From assembly GCA_031277615.1 (NCBI GenBank), contig JAITMC010000035.1:186001-250000 (forward strand): 64,000 nt of DNA. The letters run 5' to 3'. Source of the DNA: Chryseobacterium sp. GTDB lineage: Bacteria > Bacteroidota > Bacteroidia > Flavobacteriales > Weeksellaceae. Shown piece by piece: positions 49,232 through 57,968 of this stretch. The notes below the pieces were generated by a model, which saw nothing but the letters and a program-made list of their open reading frames with translations, was not told where the DNA came from and ran no database searches. Made by a program: the position numbers and the translations under genes. Each line of letters starts with the position of its first letter. Positions within the stretch are counted from its first letter, which is position 1.

Positions 49232-49981
49232 ATGATTGAAAAAGCTTTTATCCATGAATACGGTAATAAAAAAGTAGAACCGGAGCATCAGGATGTGATG
49301 GATGTATTAGAAAAAAGAAATATAGGATACGAACTTTTCACCGATAAAAAGATTTTCAGAAATCAACTGAATATTGATAAGACAACATTCATGGTCGGAA
49401 ATCATTTTGTTTTTTCTTCTCTATTCAAAAAATATAAAATTAAACCGCCTTGCAGCTGTTATCCTCAGAGCCTGAAAAAATACCTGCAAAGGAATATATG
49501 GGAAACAACGATACATGATCTCTGTAAAGATTCTGACAGAGATATCACCCCTGTTTTTGTTAAACCCAAATCGGACACCAAGCTTTTCACCGGATTTACA
49601 ATAGAGTCCGCTGCCGATCTTTACCGTCTGTCCGAGTTTTCAAAAAATACAGCAATATACTGTTCACCAATTGTCACCTGGAAAGCGGAGTACAGGGTTT
49701 TTGTTAATCATTCCAAAATCGTCGGCATGCAATTATACGATGGTGATGAAAATGAACAGCCGGATATGGATATCATCAGGAATGCAGTAAATGATCTGGA
49801 GAATTCTGAGGAGAAAACCTGCGGATATGGCATTGACTTTGGTATTCTATCCAATGGAAAGACTGCACTGGTAGAATGGAATGACGGGTACGCATTGGGA
49901 TCTTACGGTCTCGATAAGGAACTATACACCGATTTACTTATAGCCAGGTGGTCAGAAATATTAAAACAGATACCATTCTAA
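49232..49981 (+). CDS. ATP-grasp protein of the R2K type (DUF4343-like)
   Basis: 249 residues, soluble. ATP-grasp features: VKPKSDTKLFTGFTIES (the Lys strand and glycine-rich loop), ITWKAEYRVFVNHSKIV (Glu-Arg strand) and ALVEWNDGYALGSYG (metal-binding end). This pattern matches R2K-clade ATP-grasp proteins (Pfam DUF4343 in memory), which Burroughs and Aravind predicted to form peptide or amino acid bonds on unknown substrates, often in biological conflict loci. Activity here is inference. It follows DUF2200 by 30 bases and precedes the PhyH dioxygenase by 19, and the two may act together. Confidence 0.75.
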   Translation: MIEKAFIHEYGNKKVEPEHQDVMDVLEKRNIGYELFTDKKIFRNQLNIDKTTFMVGNHFVFSSLFKKYKIKPPCSCYPQSLKKYLQRNIWETTIHDLCKDSDRDITPVFVKPKSDTKLFTGFTIESAADLYRLSEFSKNTAIYCSPIVTWKAEYRVFVNHSKIVGMQLYDGDENEQPDMDIIRNAVNDLENSEEKTCGYGIDFGILSNGKTALVEWNDGYALGSYGLDKELYTDLLIARWSEILKQIPF

Positions 49982-50000
49982 GACCTTTAATCCCAAAAAC

Positions 50001-50741
50001 ATGAATGAACAGATCTCAAATTATAACCGTCAGGGCTATCTTTATCTCGGACAGTTTTTTTCCGAAGCTGAGTTACAGCCGCTGGAACAGATACTCCATA
50101 CCTTTCACCGGGACTGGCTGGAAAATAATGATGCGGATTATAAAGCCGGAGCCATCAACAGTCATAGCATTACTTCAGGAAAATCCATCAGTGAACAGGA
50201 AAGACTGGATATTTTCAAATTTATTTCTCAGGAAAAAATCAGGGAAATTATCAGCGGAATTTTCCCGGGAAAAGCTGTATTTCTCAATACCCAGCTATTT
50301 TTTGATCCGTTGAACCCTCAGCAGCATAATTACTGGCATCGCGACATCCAGTATACAGGAATGACCATTGAGGAACAGAAAAATACTATTCTTACTCAAA
50401 ATGTCCTTCACTTCAGGATTCCTTTACAATCGGAACCCGGTATCGAGCTGATTCCGGGAACCCACCGGGAATGGGATCAGGAGGAAGAAATGGAAACCCG
50501 GCTTTCGGTGAATGGAAGAAAGCCTGACGACGATCTTGAACGGGGAAGAAAAATCCCGTTGAAAAGAGGAGATCTGCTGATTTTTTCTGCCCATATGATT
50601 CACAGGGGACTGTATGGCAATAAACGTTTTACGTTTGATATTATTTTTGGTGACGACACTCCGGAATTCAGAAATTTCATTGATTATAAAAATCATCCTT
50701 CAGAACAGGAATTGGAGTTTTTAAATACTGATTTATTTTAA
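50001..50741 (+). CDS. Phytanoyl-CoA dioxygenase (PhyH) family protein
   Basis: 246 residues. The 2-oxoglutarate/Fe(II) dioxygenase facial triad is visible: YWHRDIQYTG (His113, Asp115) and IHRGLYGNKRF (distal His201 with Arg209 for the cosubstrate), separated by GIELIPGTHREWD (148-159). PhyH-type enzymes hydroxylate varied substrates, from phytanoyl-CoA to small metabolites and peptides. It follows the ATP-grasp gene by 19 bases and precedes the DUF2157 gene by 13, so it could modify a product of the former, which is only a suggestion. Confidence 0.88.
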   Translation: MNEQISNYNRQGYLYLGQFFSEAELQPLEQILHTFHRDWLENNDADYKAGAINSHSITSGKSISEQERLDIFKFISQEKIREIISGIFPGKAVFLNTQLFFDPLNPQQHNYWHRDIQYTGMTIEEQKNTILTQNVLHFRIPLQSEPGIELIPGTHREWDQEEEMETRLSVNGRKPDDDLERGRKIPLKRGDLLIFSAHMIHRGLYGNKRFTFDIIFGDDTPEFRNFIDYKNHPSEQELEFLNTDLF

Positions 50742-50754
50742 CCTTAACATTGAA

Positions 50755-51714
50755 ATGAAAAACATACAAAGAGAAGATATTCAGATTCTCAGCAGATACA
50801 GTAACCTTACAGAAAAGGAAGTATCTGCTGCTCTGAAGCAGAATATCTACAACGGACAGGATTCCTGGAAGAAATTTCTTCAGCTATTTTTAATGACGCT
50901 GGGAATTGGCTTTACTGTATCGGGAATCATTTTTTTCTTTGCCTACAACTGGGCAGATGTACCCAAATTTGTAAAAATCGGCCTCACTGAAGTGCTGGTA
51001 GTAATCACAACTGGCCTTACCTTTCTTCCGAAGATCAGCCCCATAATCAGGAAAATCATCCTTACCGGAGCTGCTGTTTTGGTTGGAGTATTATTTGCCG
51101 TATTCGGACAGATTTATCAGACGGGAGCCAATGCCTACGATTTCTTTTTAGCGTGGTCTGTTTTTGTCACCTTATGGGTTGTTATTTCCAATTTTGCCCC
51201 ACTTTGGCTGATTTATCTGTTCCTGATCAATACCACTTTCGTTTTATACACCCGGCAGGTAGCGAAAGACTGGGAGATGTTGTCTGTTTTCAGCCTGCTT
51301 TTCATCTTCAATGCATTGGTACTGGTTACAGCAGTTCTGATTTCAAGAGATAAAAAAGACATATCCATTCCCAATTGGTTTATGAATACGTTGTCACTGG
51401 CTGTTGCCGCCTTTGCCACCTGTGGAATTATTAACGGAATTTTCACAGGCCTCAGTGCAGAATTATTCATTTTATCGGCTTTAACCATTATCCTTTATAC
51501 TTCAGGAATTCTGCATTCATTAAAGGTTAAAAACAGTTTTTATATGGCCGTCATCCCGTTCAGTATGGTGGTCATCATTTCGGCTCTGATTTTCCGGATT
51601 GCAGGAGAAAATGTAGGTTCATTTTTATTCGTTGCCCTGTTTATTTTAGGAAGTATTACCCTTGTTATTAAAAATCTGACCGACTTTCAGAAAAAATGGA
51701 AAAATGAGAACTAA
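50755..51714 (+). CDS. DUF2157 membrane protein
   Basis: 319 residues. An N-terminal cytosolic part of about 45 residues (IQREDIQILSRYSNLTEKEV) precedes about eight or nine membrane helices (FLMTLGIGFTVSGIIFFFAY, FGQIYQTGANAYDFFLAWSV and others). The FGQIYQTGANAYDFFLAW segment is a DUF2157 hallmark. It heads the three-gene DUF2157-DUF4401-GDYXXLXY set, in which genes overlap by 11 and 14 bases, so the products form a complex or pathway. Function is not known. Confidence 0.88.
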   Translation: MKNIQREDIQILSRYSNLTEKEVSAALKQNIYNGQDSWKKFLQLFLMTLGIGFTVSGIIFFFAYNWADVPKFVKIGLTEVLVVITTGLTFLPKISPIIRKIILTGAAVLVGVLFAVFGQIYQTGANAYDFFLAWSVFVTLWVVISNFAPLWLIYLFLINTTFVLYTRQVAKDWEMLSVFSLLFIFNALVLVTAVLISRDKKDISIPNWFMNTLSLAVAAFATCGIINGIFTGLSAELFILSALTIILYTSGILHSLKVKNSFYMAVIPFSMVVIISALIFRIAGENVGSFLFVALFILGSITLVIKNLTDFQKKWKNEN

Positions 51715-52768
51715 AGAAAATATAAAAGAGCTGATGCATGCTCTGCAAGCCGCATCAGACAGAGAAATTCATTTTGATGAGGAAGCTATTGTTTCCGTCT
51801 ATCAGAAAAAAGATGCGGACCAGTCTCTGGCCATTAAAATACTGTCTGTTTTCGGAGGAATACTGGTGTGTCTGGCCTTTATAGGATTTCTGTTCCTGGC
51901 TGATATATTCCGTTCGGCAGAAAGCATTACCCTATTGGGAGCCATCTGCATTACAGCTTCCGCAGCAGTCAGCAGATTTTTAAAGAAAGTCATTACCGAT
52001 ACCCTTTCGGTTTCATTTTATATTACAGGCTTTGCGCTTCTTGGATTTGGCCTTGCCAGCCAGGGAAATGATGTAGAGCTGGTGTTTATCGCAATAGCAT
52101 CGGCAGTCTTATTGCTGGCTCAGAATTATATCCTTTCCTTTATTTCTGTACTCATCATCAACGGCAGTATAGCAGCACTGATCATCTCCGGGGGAATACC
52201 CAATCTGGTTTATGTCTTTATTGCAGTTCAGGCATTGGTAATTACTTTTATGTTGATGCAGGAAGCCAAAATCATCACAGCCGGCAGGATATTTTCTGCT
52301 TTATACGATCCTGTCCGTACGGGAATGGTATTTTCATTTCTGGGAACCTTGGTTTATACCGGATTTGAAACGAAGATATCCATATCAACCTTCTACACCT
52401 GGTCGTCATCAGTAGTGATTATTCTGGCAATTCTGTATGTAGTTTCTGTTCTGATGAAGACCCTGTATGTTACAGATACGTCTTATAAGATCGGGATTTA
52501 TCTCCTGACAGTTCTGATTTTGTCGCCTACGGTATTATTTCCGGCTATACCGGGAGCCATACTGATTATTTTACTAAGTTTTATGGTCAATGATAAAACC
52601 GGATTTGCCACAGCCTGTTTAGGACTGATTTATTTTATCGGTAAATTTTATTATGACCTTCATTTAACATTGCTTACCAAATCTATTCTCCTGTTTTCTT
52701 CAGGGATCCTGTTTCTGGCAATTTATATATTTATCCACAAAAAGCTCACCTCCCATGAAAAAATATAA
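51704..52768 (+). CDS. DUF4401 membrane protein
   Basis: 354 residues with about ten predicted helices (for example ILSVFGGILVCLAFIGFLFL and FYITGFALLGFGLASQGND). A short cytosolic N-terminus (ENIKELMHALQAASDREIHF) precedes them. It overlaps the DUF2157 gene by 11 bases and the GDYXXLXY gene by 14, a conserved gene order in many bacteria. DUF4401 is uncharacterised and the role is unknown. Confidence 0.88.
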   Translation: MRTKENIKELMHALQAASDREIHFDEEAIVSVYQKKDADQSLAIKILSVFGGILVCLAFIGFLFLADIFRSAESITLLGAICITASAAVSRFLKKVITDTLSVSFYITGFALLGFGLASQGNDVELVFIAIASAVLLLAQNYILSFISVLIINGSIAALIISGGIPNLVYVFIAVQALVITFMLMQEAKIITAGRIFSALYDPVRTGMVFSFLGTLVYTGFETKISISTFYTWSSSVVIILAILYVVSVLMKTLYVTDTSYKIGIYLLTVLILSPTVLFPAIPGAILIILLSFMVNDKTGFATACLGLIYFIGKFYYDLHLTLLTKSILLFSSGILFLAIYIFIHKKLTSHEKI

Positions 52769-53240
52769 AGGGTTTATCATCCTCTTCAACCTTGTTCTCT
52801 TATTCATTTATTTTAATTATTCGGTGATCAGGAAGGAGAATCTGCTCAAAGAAGGACAGCTGGTACTGCTGAAGCTCGCCCCGGTTGATCCGCGTTCGCT
52901 TATGCAGGGAGATTATATGAGTTTAAGGTATGCGATTTCAGATATCGGTAATATAGAAGACCTCCCGAAGCGTGGTTATTGCGTTGTGAAAATTGATGCC
53001 AGCAGGGTTGCCCATAAAGTCCGGTTTCAGGAAGGCAGACTTCCGCTGAAAGCAGGAGAACACCTGATCAGTTATACTTCCAATGACTGGAACATTAATA
53101 TCGGGGCAGAATCTTTTTTCTTTCAGGAAGGACATGCCAAAAAATATGAGGCTGCTGTTTACGGCGGGATAAAAACAGATAAGAACGGAAACAGTCTTTT
53201 AGTAGGGCTTTATGATCAAAATTTCAAAAAAATAAACTGA
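52755..53240 (+). CDS. GDYXXLXY-domain membrane protein
   Basis: 161 residues: one N-terminal membrane helix (GFIILFNLVLLFIYFNYSV) and a periplasmic domain with the naming motif SLMQGDYMSLRYAI. It overlaps DUF4401 by 14 bases and its TGA shares one base with the next gene, so all four genes from 50755 to 53791 are coupled. The trio is conserved but uncharacterised. Confidence 0.9.
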   Translation: MKKYKGFIILFNLVLLFIYFNYSVIRKENLLKEGQLVLLKLAPVDPRSLMQGDYMSLRYAISDIGNIEDLPKRGYCVVKIDASRVAHKVRFQEGRLPLKAGEHLISYTSNDWNINIGAESFFFQEGHAKKYEAAVYGGIKTDKNGNSLLVGLYDQNFKKIN

Positions 53241-53791
53241 TGTACGAGTGGAATTATTTTTACGGAGCCATTATGCTGAATTCCGATTACCAGGGGTTTC
53301 TGGATTTTATTCAGCATAAAATGAAAGATAAAGGATATCATTATTTCCATCCGTCAATTTTTTCGCAGGCGATCCAGGAGTATCCTTACTATTACGACAA
53401 TATTCTTATTTCTTTCGGGCGGACGGCCAAGTGGTTTCTTGATGATGAAAGAGAGCTCAAAGAATTCATCAGGGAATTTGAAGATATCCTGTCCCATCTG
53501 GATTTTCAGAGCATTCAGATAAAAGTAGGCGGCGTATATAACGACTTTAGTTTTTTCTGGCTCAATAAGAAAAGACTTCTCAGTGAACCCGGAAGCGGCT
53601 ATGAAATCACCATGAAATATGTACATGAAAATAAGATCCGCTTGTACGAAAGTGAAGATTTTTATTTCGGATTGGGCGAGATCAACATGTCTACGGGATG
53701 GTGCGAAAAAAGCAGTGATCCGGACGACCTGGCATCTTTTGACCGGCAATATCCGGATTTCAAATATCCTGTTGAACAGATTAACCGTTAA
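53240..53791 (+). CDS. Unknown protein coupled to the DUF2157 operon, paralogue of the gene at 2161
   Basis: 183 residues, soluble. It starts on the last base of the GDYXXLXY stop (TGATG), so translation is coupled. It shares NILISFG, FEDIL-x-LDFQ, DFSFFWLNKK, FYFGLGE and FKYP with the protein at 2161 but has a longer N-terminus (MYEWNYFYGAIMLNSDYQGF). The family is unknown. Its coupling to the trio may be accidental or may point to a shared function. Confidence 0.82.
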   Translation: MYEWNYFYGAIMLNSDYQGFLDFIQHKMKDKGYHYFHPSIFSQAIQEYPYYYDNILISFGRTAKWFLDDERELKEFIREFEDILSHLDFQSIQIKVGGVYNDFSFFWLNKKRLLSEPGSGYEITMKYVHENKIRLYESEDFYFGLGEINMSTGWCEKSSDPDDLASFDRQYPDFKYPVEQINR

Positions 53792-53901
53792 AAAGCTTCT
53801 CCAATTCAAAAAACTTCCCGAAATTTGCGGTCTGTGCGTTAAATAATAATTAATGAAATAAAAAATTTAAAGTCAACATACAGTAAAACTTAGGATAAGT
53901 T

Positions 53902-54018
53902 TTCTTCGGGGCAGGGTGAAATTCCCTACCGGCGGTTACAGTCCGCGACTCCTTTCTCCGGAAAGGACTGATCTGGTGAAATTCCGGAACCGACAGTTAA
54001 AGTCTGGATGGGAGAAGA
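53902..54018 (+). promoter_or_regulatory. FMN riboswitch (RFN element)
   Basis: Contains the conserved RFN blocks in order: CTTCGGGGCAGGGTGAAATT, CCTACCGGCGGTTACAGTCC, a variable stem (CTCCTTTCTCCGGAAAGGA), CTGATCTGGTGAAATTCC, GGAACCGACAGTTAAAGTC and TGGATGGGAGAAG. FMN binding folds the RNA and represses riboflavin synthesis or transport genes. It lies directly upstream of ribB, about 100 bases before the ATG, so its target is clear. Confidence 0.96.
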
Positions 54019-54025
54019 AAATGAA

Positions 54026-54062
54026 ACGGTCAGTAAGATTTCTTACAGGCTTACTGTGCCGT
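54026..54062 (+). terminator. Candidate expression platform of the FMN riboswitch
   Basis: A stem formed by ACGGTCAGTAAG (54026-54037) and CTTACTGTGCCGT (54050-54062) around a 12-base loop, followed by a short T-rich run (ATTTCATTT). It lies between the riboswitch and ribB and probably forms only when FMN is bound. The T-run is weak, so control by translation is also possible; a CCTTTTAAAAGG dyad lies just before the ATG. Confidence 0.55.
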
Positions 54063-54114
54063 ATTTCATTTCCATGTACCGAAGATTATTTTACCTTTTA
54101 AAAGGAAAAATAAC

Positions 54115-54759
54115 ATGGAAAAATTATTAGAACAATTTGGAGCAACCTCCACAGAACGTGTAGAAAAAGCACTTCTGAAATTACAACAGGGAAAAGGAAT
54201 TCTTTTAGTGGATGACGAAAACCGCGAAAACGAAGGCGACATCATCTTTCCCGCCTCTACCATTACAGAACAGGATATGGCATTACTGATCCGCGAATGC
54301 AGCGGTATTGTATGCCTCTGCATTTCGGAAGAAAAAAGCAGGCATCTGAATCTGCGTCCGATGGTAGAAAACAACAACTCTAAAAACCAAACCGCATTTA
54401 CCATTTCTATTGAAGCCAAAGAAGGAGTAGAATCCGGAGTTTCAGCCAGGGACCGTGTCACAACGATCAGAACGGCTGTTGCTTCTGATGCTCAGGCAGC
54501 CCATATTGCAAGCCCGGGACACGTTTTCCCGCTGATCGCTAAAAAAGACGGTGTTTTTGAAAGACGCGGACATACCGAAGGCAGTGTAGATCTTGTAAAA
54601 CTGGCTAATCTCGGCGATGATGCCGTACTTTGTGAACTGACCAACGAAGACGGCTCTATGGCAAGGCTTCCGGAGATCGTTCATTTTGCTTCCCAAAGAG
54701 AGATGAGCGTAGTCACCATTGAAGATATTTATGCTTACCGCAAAATGATCAGTAACTAG
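54115..54759 (+). CDS. ribB: 3,4-dihydroxy-2-butanone-4-phosphate synthase
   Basis: 214 residues, close to E. coli RibB (217). It converts ribulose 5-phosphate to 3,4-dihydroxy-2-butanone 4-phosphate and formate, the first step of the pentose branch of riboflavin synthesis. The acidic Mg2+-binding loop [10 protein letters not shown] (33-42) is present, along with [26 protein letters not shown] and GHTEGSVDL. There is no GTP cyclohydrolase II (RibA) domain, so the enzyme is monofunctional. It is preceded by an FMN riboswitch and followed by a bidirectional terminator. Confidence 0.97.
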   Translation: MEKLLEQFGATSTERVEKALLKLQQGKGILLVDDENRENEGDIIFPASTITEQDMALLIRECSGIVCLCISEEKSRHLNLRPMVENNNSKNQTAFTISIEAKEGVESGVSARDRVTTIRTAVASDAQAAHIASPGHVFPLIAKKDGVFERRGHTEGSVDLVKLANLGDDAVLCELTNEDGSMARLPEIVHFASQREMSVVTIEDIYAYRKMISN

Positions 54760-54830
54760 AAACGCAGATCCGGAAAATGATCTTCTGAATCAGCTCTTCG
54801 GATCAACACACGCAATATATTTAACGCACA

Positions 54831-54866
54831 GAAAAAGCCGCTTCAAATCATTAAGCGGCTTTCTTT
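54831..54866. terminator. Bidirectional terminator between ribB and the TonB receptor gene
   Basis: AAAGCCGCTT (54834-54843) pairs with AAGCGGCTTT (54853-54862) around a 9-base loop. A T-rich stretch follows on the plus strand, and a run of five T is present when read on the minus strand. It separates two convergent genes. Confidence 0.85.
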
Positions 54867-54891
54867 ATGGTAATTCAGCATTAAAAAAGGA

Positions 54892-56976
54892 TCAGAAAGT
54901 AGCAGCCGGAGCCGTATCATTATTCAGTTTTCTCTGGATTTCGGTCTTTTTTCCTTTTGAGAAATCAAAGCTTACGCCCAAAACAAACATCGATTTATTA
55001 TTCATGATCTTTGTATGGACATTATAATTAACTAAACTCTGTGAAAGGCTTTTTGTTTTATACTCCGAAGGCATTCCTACCCAGTACATTCCTGTGGTGA
55101 ATGTCCAGCTTTTCAGTTTATAGCTGGCAAAGACGTGACTCTTGTTTTCATTGGTCATCAGAAAAGCTCCGCTTAAGGTGTATACCGGAATATTGACCAT
55201 ATACTGTATGCTGAAAGACTTATATTCCGAAGAGGCTACCAGATAATTGGAGAGATAATTATTTTTGATCTGTTCCCCTGAAGCTGTTCTGATCATTTCC
55301 GAAACCGGAGCGATCATTGCCTTCAGCACAAGCAGGCTGCTTCCGAAAGGTTTGTAAGATCCCGTAAACTGCAGACCGTACTTCTGTCCGTTTTTAGCAT
55401 TTTCATACGTTAATGCATACCCTCCGAAAGTATCATCCTGAACATAATACTGGTTGATCATCCTGTCTGTATATGTGTAAAACAGCGAAGCATTGAAATC
55501 AAGGTACTTATTGTTCAGCGAGTAAATCAGGTTATTGGAAAATACCTGCTGCGATTTCAGATAAGGATTTCCGCGCCTTACGATATTGGGAGCCTGCTGC
55601 ACAATATTGCTGCTGAGAGCATTACTCCCGGGACTGGCCGGTCTGTAGCTTCCTGTGAACCTAAGGCTCTGATTGTTTTTAAGCTGATATGCCAGTACGA
55701 TTTTTGGGGTAAAAGACCATTCATTGAACGTATTTTCGGCACTTTTATTATGAATATTGGTAAGCCCGGCACCCAGTCTGTAGCTCAGTTTACCTGTTTT
55801 TCCTGAAAATTCGGAGTACAGGTACTGTTCTGTATAATTGACGTTATAGCGGGAATATCCTGCAAGATTATTCAGATCATTGGAAATAGAAGAACCGGAA
55901 ATCCTGTAACCGGACGATAATTTCCCGGCTTTAAAATCATGGGTATGAGCCAGCTCACCGACAAAATTAGTTTGTTCTGTTTTCAGGATCATATCGTTAT
56001 CATACACAGAATCTCCGGAAATCGTTACCCATTCTTTGGCAAATTCCGTAATATCTGTATTGTAATGAGAACCCACTGCATTGAGGCTTACTTCATCCTT
56101 GCTGCCTATTTTTTTAGAATAATACAGGTCCAGTTTCGGATTAATATAGTTGGAGGCGTTGTTTTTAAACATCTCATGCTCTTCAGTAAAGCTGTCTCTG
56201 GTAAATAAACTTCCTCCTTTGGCTTTTGAAAAACTGTCTACAATATCCATATTCAGTTTGGCCTGAAAAGTATAATGGTCCGGAATCGTACGTGTATATC
56301 GCAATGCGATGTTCTGGGTAGTATATCCGAAATGATCTTTTCTTCTCTCGTCTGAGCGGTAATGTTCCCCGTTCAGGTTATAATCATAAATACTCTTTAC
56401 CTGCCTGTCGTCATAATCCCTCATGCTAAGTGTATATTCAAATCCGAAGTCATTCTTCCCTTTGGTATAACTGGCATAGGCTGCTGCATCCACAAATCCG
56501 GTATTCAGGGCAGAAGTTACCTCAGCTCCCAGAAGATATCCTGTTTCCGTAGATCGGGTCAGGATATTCACGACAACATCCGCTCTCATTGCCCATCGTG
56601 CCGGCGGGATATCATAATACTCCACTTTTACCACTTCAGCGGGAGCCACACTCCGGATCTGAAGGTCTGTCGCTTCAACCCCGTTGATCAGAATCAGGGT
56701 TGTTCCGCCTTTGATGCTTGAAATGCTGTTGGAAATAGGATCAAGCTGCAATTCGGGAAGCGTACGGATCAGGTCTTTTGCATATCGGGCTTTTTCCAGT
56801 GCTTCTTTATCGAAAGTATAAACGGCTTTATCAGCAAACTGCTTTTTACGCTGGGATTTTAAAATCACTTCCTGGATCTCTTTGGTCTCTGAAGCACTCA
56901 CCGTATCATTCTTTACCTCCTGAGAAAAGATAGAAATACTGCTGAGAAAGCAAATGGTATATATTGTTTTTTTCAT
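54892..56976 (-). CDS. TonB-dependent outer membrane receptor
   Basis: 694 residues on the minus strand. Signal peptide MKKTIYTICFLSSISIFSQ. Residues 35-145 form the plug domain (SQRKKQFADKAVYTFDKEAL, SVAPAEVVKVEYYDIPPARW, VVVNILTRSTETGYL). The rest is a 22-strand-type barrel with alternating Tyr/Phe strands (FGFEYTLSMRDYDDRQVKSI, NQNI-type loops), ending in an aromatic F. There is no SusD partner or CarboxypepD domain, so it belongs to the smaller OMP_b-brl_3-like receptors. The transported substrate is unknown. It is convergent with ribB and divergent from the genes at 57144. Confidence 0.9.
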   Translation of the reverse strand: MKKTIYTICFLSSISIFSQEVKNDTVSASETKEIQEVILKSQRKKQFADKAVYTFDKEALEKARYAKDLIRTLPELQLDPISNSISSIKGGTTLILINGVEATDLQIRSVAPAEVVKVEYYDIPPARWAMRADVVVNILTRSTETGYLLGAEVTSALNTGFVDAAAYASYTKGKNDFGFEYTLSMRDYDDRQVKSIYDYNLNGEHYRSDERRKDHFGYTTQNIALRYTRTIPDHYTFQAKLNMDIVDSFSKAKGGSLFTRDSFTEEHEMFKNNASNYINPKLDLYYSKKIGSKDEVSLNAVGSHYNTDITEFAKEWVTISGDSVYDNDMILKTEQTNFVGELAHTHDFKAGKLSSGYRISGSSISNDLNNLAGYSRYNVNYTEQYLYSEFSGKTGKLSYRLGAGLTNIHNKSAENTFNEWSFTPKIVLAYQLKNNQSLRFTGSYRPASPGSNALSSNIVQQAPNIVRRGNPYLKSQQVFSNNLIYSLNNKYLDFNASLFYTYTDRMINQYYVQDDTFGGYALTYENAKNGQKYGLQFTGSYKPFGSSLLVLKAMIAPVSEMIRTASGEQIKNNYLSNYLVASSEYKSFSIQYMVNIPVYTLSGAFLMTNENKSHVFASYKLKSWTFTTGMYWVGMPSEYKTKSLSQSLVNYNVHTKIMNNKSMFVLGVSFDFSKGKKTEIQRKLNNDTAPAATF

Positions 56977-57143
56977 ATCGGAATTAGTTTTATATCTTTA
57001 GGACAACTGACTTATGGAATTTGCTACATCCTGTTTCTTTTAAATAACCAACTCCTGAAATTTTTTTTGAATTTCTGTCGTTACTAATCTTCTTTCGGCT
57101 TTGCTTATTTTTTATATCTTTAAAGCAACCTGAAAACCTGTGC

Positions 57144-57539
57144 ATGAAAAAACTGGCCACTTTTATCGTCATCGTTCTGATCCTTCTTCCAATGCTGGTT
57201 TATCTGAATCCTTTTACATGGGGAATGGGAAGGCAAAAGAGATATTCACCCAGCTGGAAAACGAAAGAACTGATGGAAAGCCTCAACAAAAAATACAATA
57301 CCAATCTGGAAATTCAGGAAGGTCCCGACACTTTATGGTACTTCAGGGATCTGAAAACAAAGAAGATCCGGAAACTGGAAAACTTCAGACTCTCTTCTTT
57401 TGATAGTGAACATCTGAATTCTAAAGCAATCCCACTGTTTGTCCGTGATTTTAAGGAAAAGTTTGTTCACCGTACCTATTTTGATTCCGTTATTGTTACT
57501 TACGGCGATTCTGTCGTTTATAAAACCCCGATACGATGA
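57144..57539 (+). CDS. Unknown membrane-anchored protein, 131 residues
   Basis: An N-terminal anchor (MKKLATFIVIVLILLPMLVY) is followed by a periplasmic domain with charged helices (LMESLNKKYNTNLEIQEGPD, FVRDFKEKFVHRTYFDSVIV). No catalytic motif. Its stop overlaps the next start (ATGA), so the two are coupled. The family is unknown. Confidence 0.78.
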   Translation: MKKLATFIVIVLILLPMLVYLNPFTWGMGRQKRYSPSWKTKELMESLNKKYNTNLEIQEGPDTLWYFRDLKTKKIRKLENFRLSSFDSEHLNSKAIPLFVRDFKEKFVHRTYFDSVIVTYGDSVVYKTPIR

Positions 57540-57844
57540 AAATCCTGACTGCTTATAAAATCCAGACGGCCGCTTACCTGTTGATTATTCTTTTCGGGCT
57601 TCAGCATTATGTGTTCAACAGCCACAGTTTCAATTATATTTTTTATGAAACGGTACTGAACTGTTTTTTTATTGCTTCCGTAGTTATCATTCTCCTTTCT
57701 GTTCTCATCATGATCATTGAAAGTATGATTACCTTAAACCGGAAAACCGTGATCAACACCGAACTGAAATACCTTATCATCAACCTGGTGCTTTATTATG
57801 CCGTTATCATGACCAGTTTTTATCTTTTCACTCAGATTCGATAA
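57536..57844 (+). CDS. Three-span membrane protein, 102 residues
   Basis: Predicted spans: TAAYLLIILFGLQHYVFN, NCFFIASVVIILLSVLIMII and LIINLVLYYAVIMTSFYLFT. No recognised motif. It overlaps the previous gene by four bases (ATGA), so the pair probably functions together, perhaps as a membrane-anchored complex. Function unknown. Confidence 0.78.
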   Translation: MKILTAYKIQTAAYLLIILFGLQHYVFNSHSFNYIFYETVLNCFFIASVVIILLSVLIMIIESMITLNRKTVINTELKYLIINLVLYYAVIMTSFYLFTQIR

Positions 57845-57968
57845 ATAAATTATAGTAATCCGATATTAATATTATTATTTTTAAGTTAAAAATTAAATCA
57901 TATTGAAATACGATTAGTTTTTTGCCCGTTTTTTGCTGGTATCTTTTTACACCACAAAATACAACGTC

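Noticed and set aside
54892-56976. Plus-strand open frames inside the receptor gene (for example 56362-56721)
   Set aside because: They overlap a minus-strand gene with a clear plug, barrel and signal peptide; their compositions are Cys/His/Ile-rich in the way shadow frames are.
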